Source of the DNA: an uncultured Prevotella sp. | GTDB taxonomy: Bacteria; Bacteroidota; Bacteroidia; Bacteroidales; Bacteroidaceae | Direction of reading: 5' to 3' | Length of the DNA: 64,000 nucleotides | Assembly (NCBI GenBank): GCA_944319915.1 | Contig: CALUEY010000039.1 | Coordinates: forward strand, 17,794 to 81,793 | Shown here: positions 63,980 to 64,000 of the stretch, in pieces | Position numbering within the stretch: position 1 is the stretch's first letter | Layout: each line of letters begins with the position of its first letter | The notes under the pieces: model-generated | What the model saw: only the letters and a program-made list of their open reading frames with translations | What the model was told of the DNA's origin: nothing | The model's database searches: none | Program-made: the position numbers and the translations under genes

Positions 63980-64000
63980 AAAGGAGGTTATAATGACATA
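63980..64000 (+). CDS. Start of a gene cut by the right edge, with a strong ribosome binding site
   Basis: AAAAGGAGG ends at 63987 and the start codon ATG is at 63993-63995, followed by ACA TA before the window ends. Only Met-Thr can be read. The AAGGAGG site is a perfect anti-16S match at close spacing, unlike the other genes here. Upstream, TATCTTTT near 63970 could be a -7 box. The product is unknown. The gap 63766-63979 holds no other gene. Confidence 0.5.

Overview
The window looks like a chromosomal segment of a Bacteroidales bacterium, most likely Prevotellaceae. Four kinds of evidence support this. The encoded proteins are typical of the group: a six-subunit Rnf complex with RseC, the DUF4295 partner of ribosomal proteins L28/L33, a long PurF-like amidotransferase beside carAB, and a Nudix-type AraR in an arabinose operon. 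Several gene starts are preceded by the Bacteroidetes promoter pattern (TTTG, 19-20 bases, TAnnTTTG). Shine-Dalgarno sequences are nearly absent. Many proteins carry lipoprotein or Sec signals. No rRNA, tRNA, CRISPR array, phage or intact transposase was seen.

Layout. 0.2-4.3 kb: a cytoplasmic GH13 amylase, fabD, a repeat-rich gap and a GNAT acetyltransferase. 4.4-12.6 kb: a minus-strand run glmS, purF-like, carA, carB, made of three glutamine-dependent amidotransferase systems. 12.6-18.2 kb: an orphan polysaccharide-export lipoprotein, uxaC, ansA and galE. 18.4-23.9 kb: a minus-strand rseC-rnfBCDGEA operon, divergent from an unrecognised acidic protein. 24.6-32.2 kb: HD phosphohydrolase, menA, a tiny membrane protein, an RluA-family pseudouridine synthase, the rpmB-rpmG-DUF4295 operon, map-tsaD-pncC and an ECF-type sigma factor. 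32.6-39 kb: htpG, an M13 peptidase and an ABC-F ATPase. 39.7-51.6 kb: one plus-strand arabinose operon. 52-56.9 kb: pgk, a DUF3298 lipoprotein, an SLC13-like transporter and a HAD hydrolase. 57.1-61.8 kb: minus-strand C69 peptidase, M23 peptidase, nadC and a small outer-membrane protein. 62-63.8 kb: a secreted GH10-like (DUF187) protein. The right edge holds the first codons of a gene with an unusually strong ribosome binding site.

The arabinose operon reads as a complete pathway. A GH51 arabinofuranosidase releases L-arabinose, GalM mutarotates it and an SSS symporter imports it. AraA, an FGGY kinase and AraD convert it to xylulose 5-phosphate. Transketolase and RpiB pass it through the pentose phosphate pathway. 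A Nudix-winged-helix regulator with a degenerate Nudix box sits inside the operon.

The most unusual material is non-coding. A MITE-like element of about 194 bp with 20-bp terminal inverted repeats is present in two full copies and one internally deleted copy. A second family of degenerate CAAAACGGCC repeats occupies five intergenic gaps and lies near all three MITE copies. Several long perfect or near-perfect hairpins have no clear terminator role.
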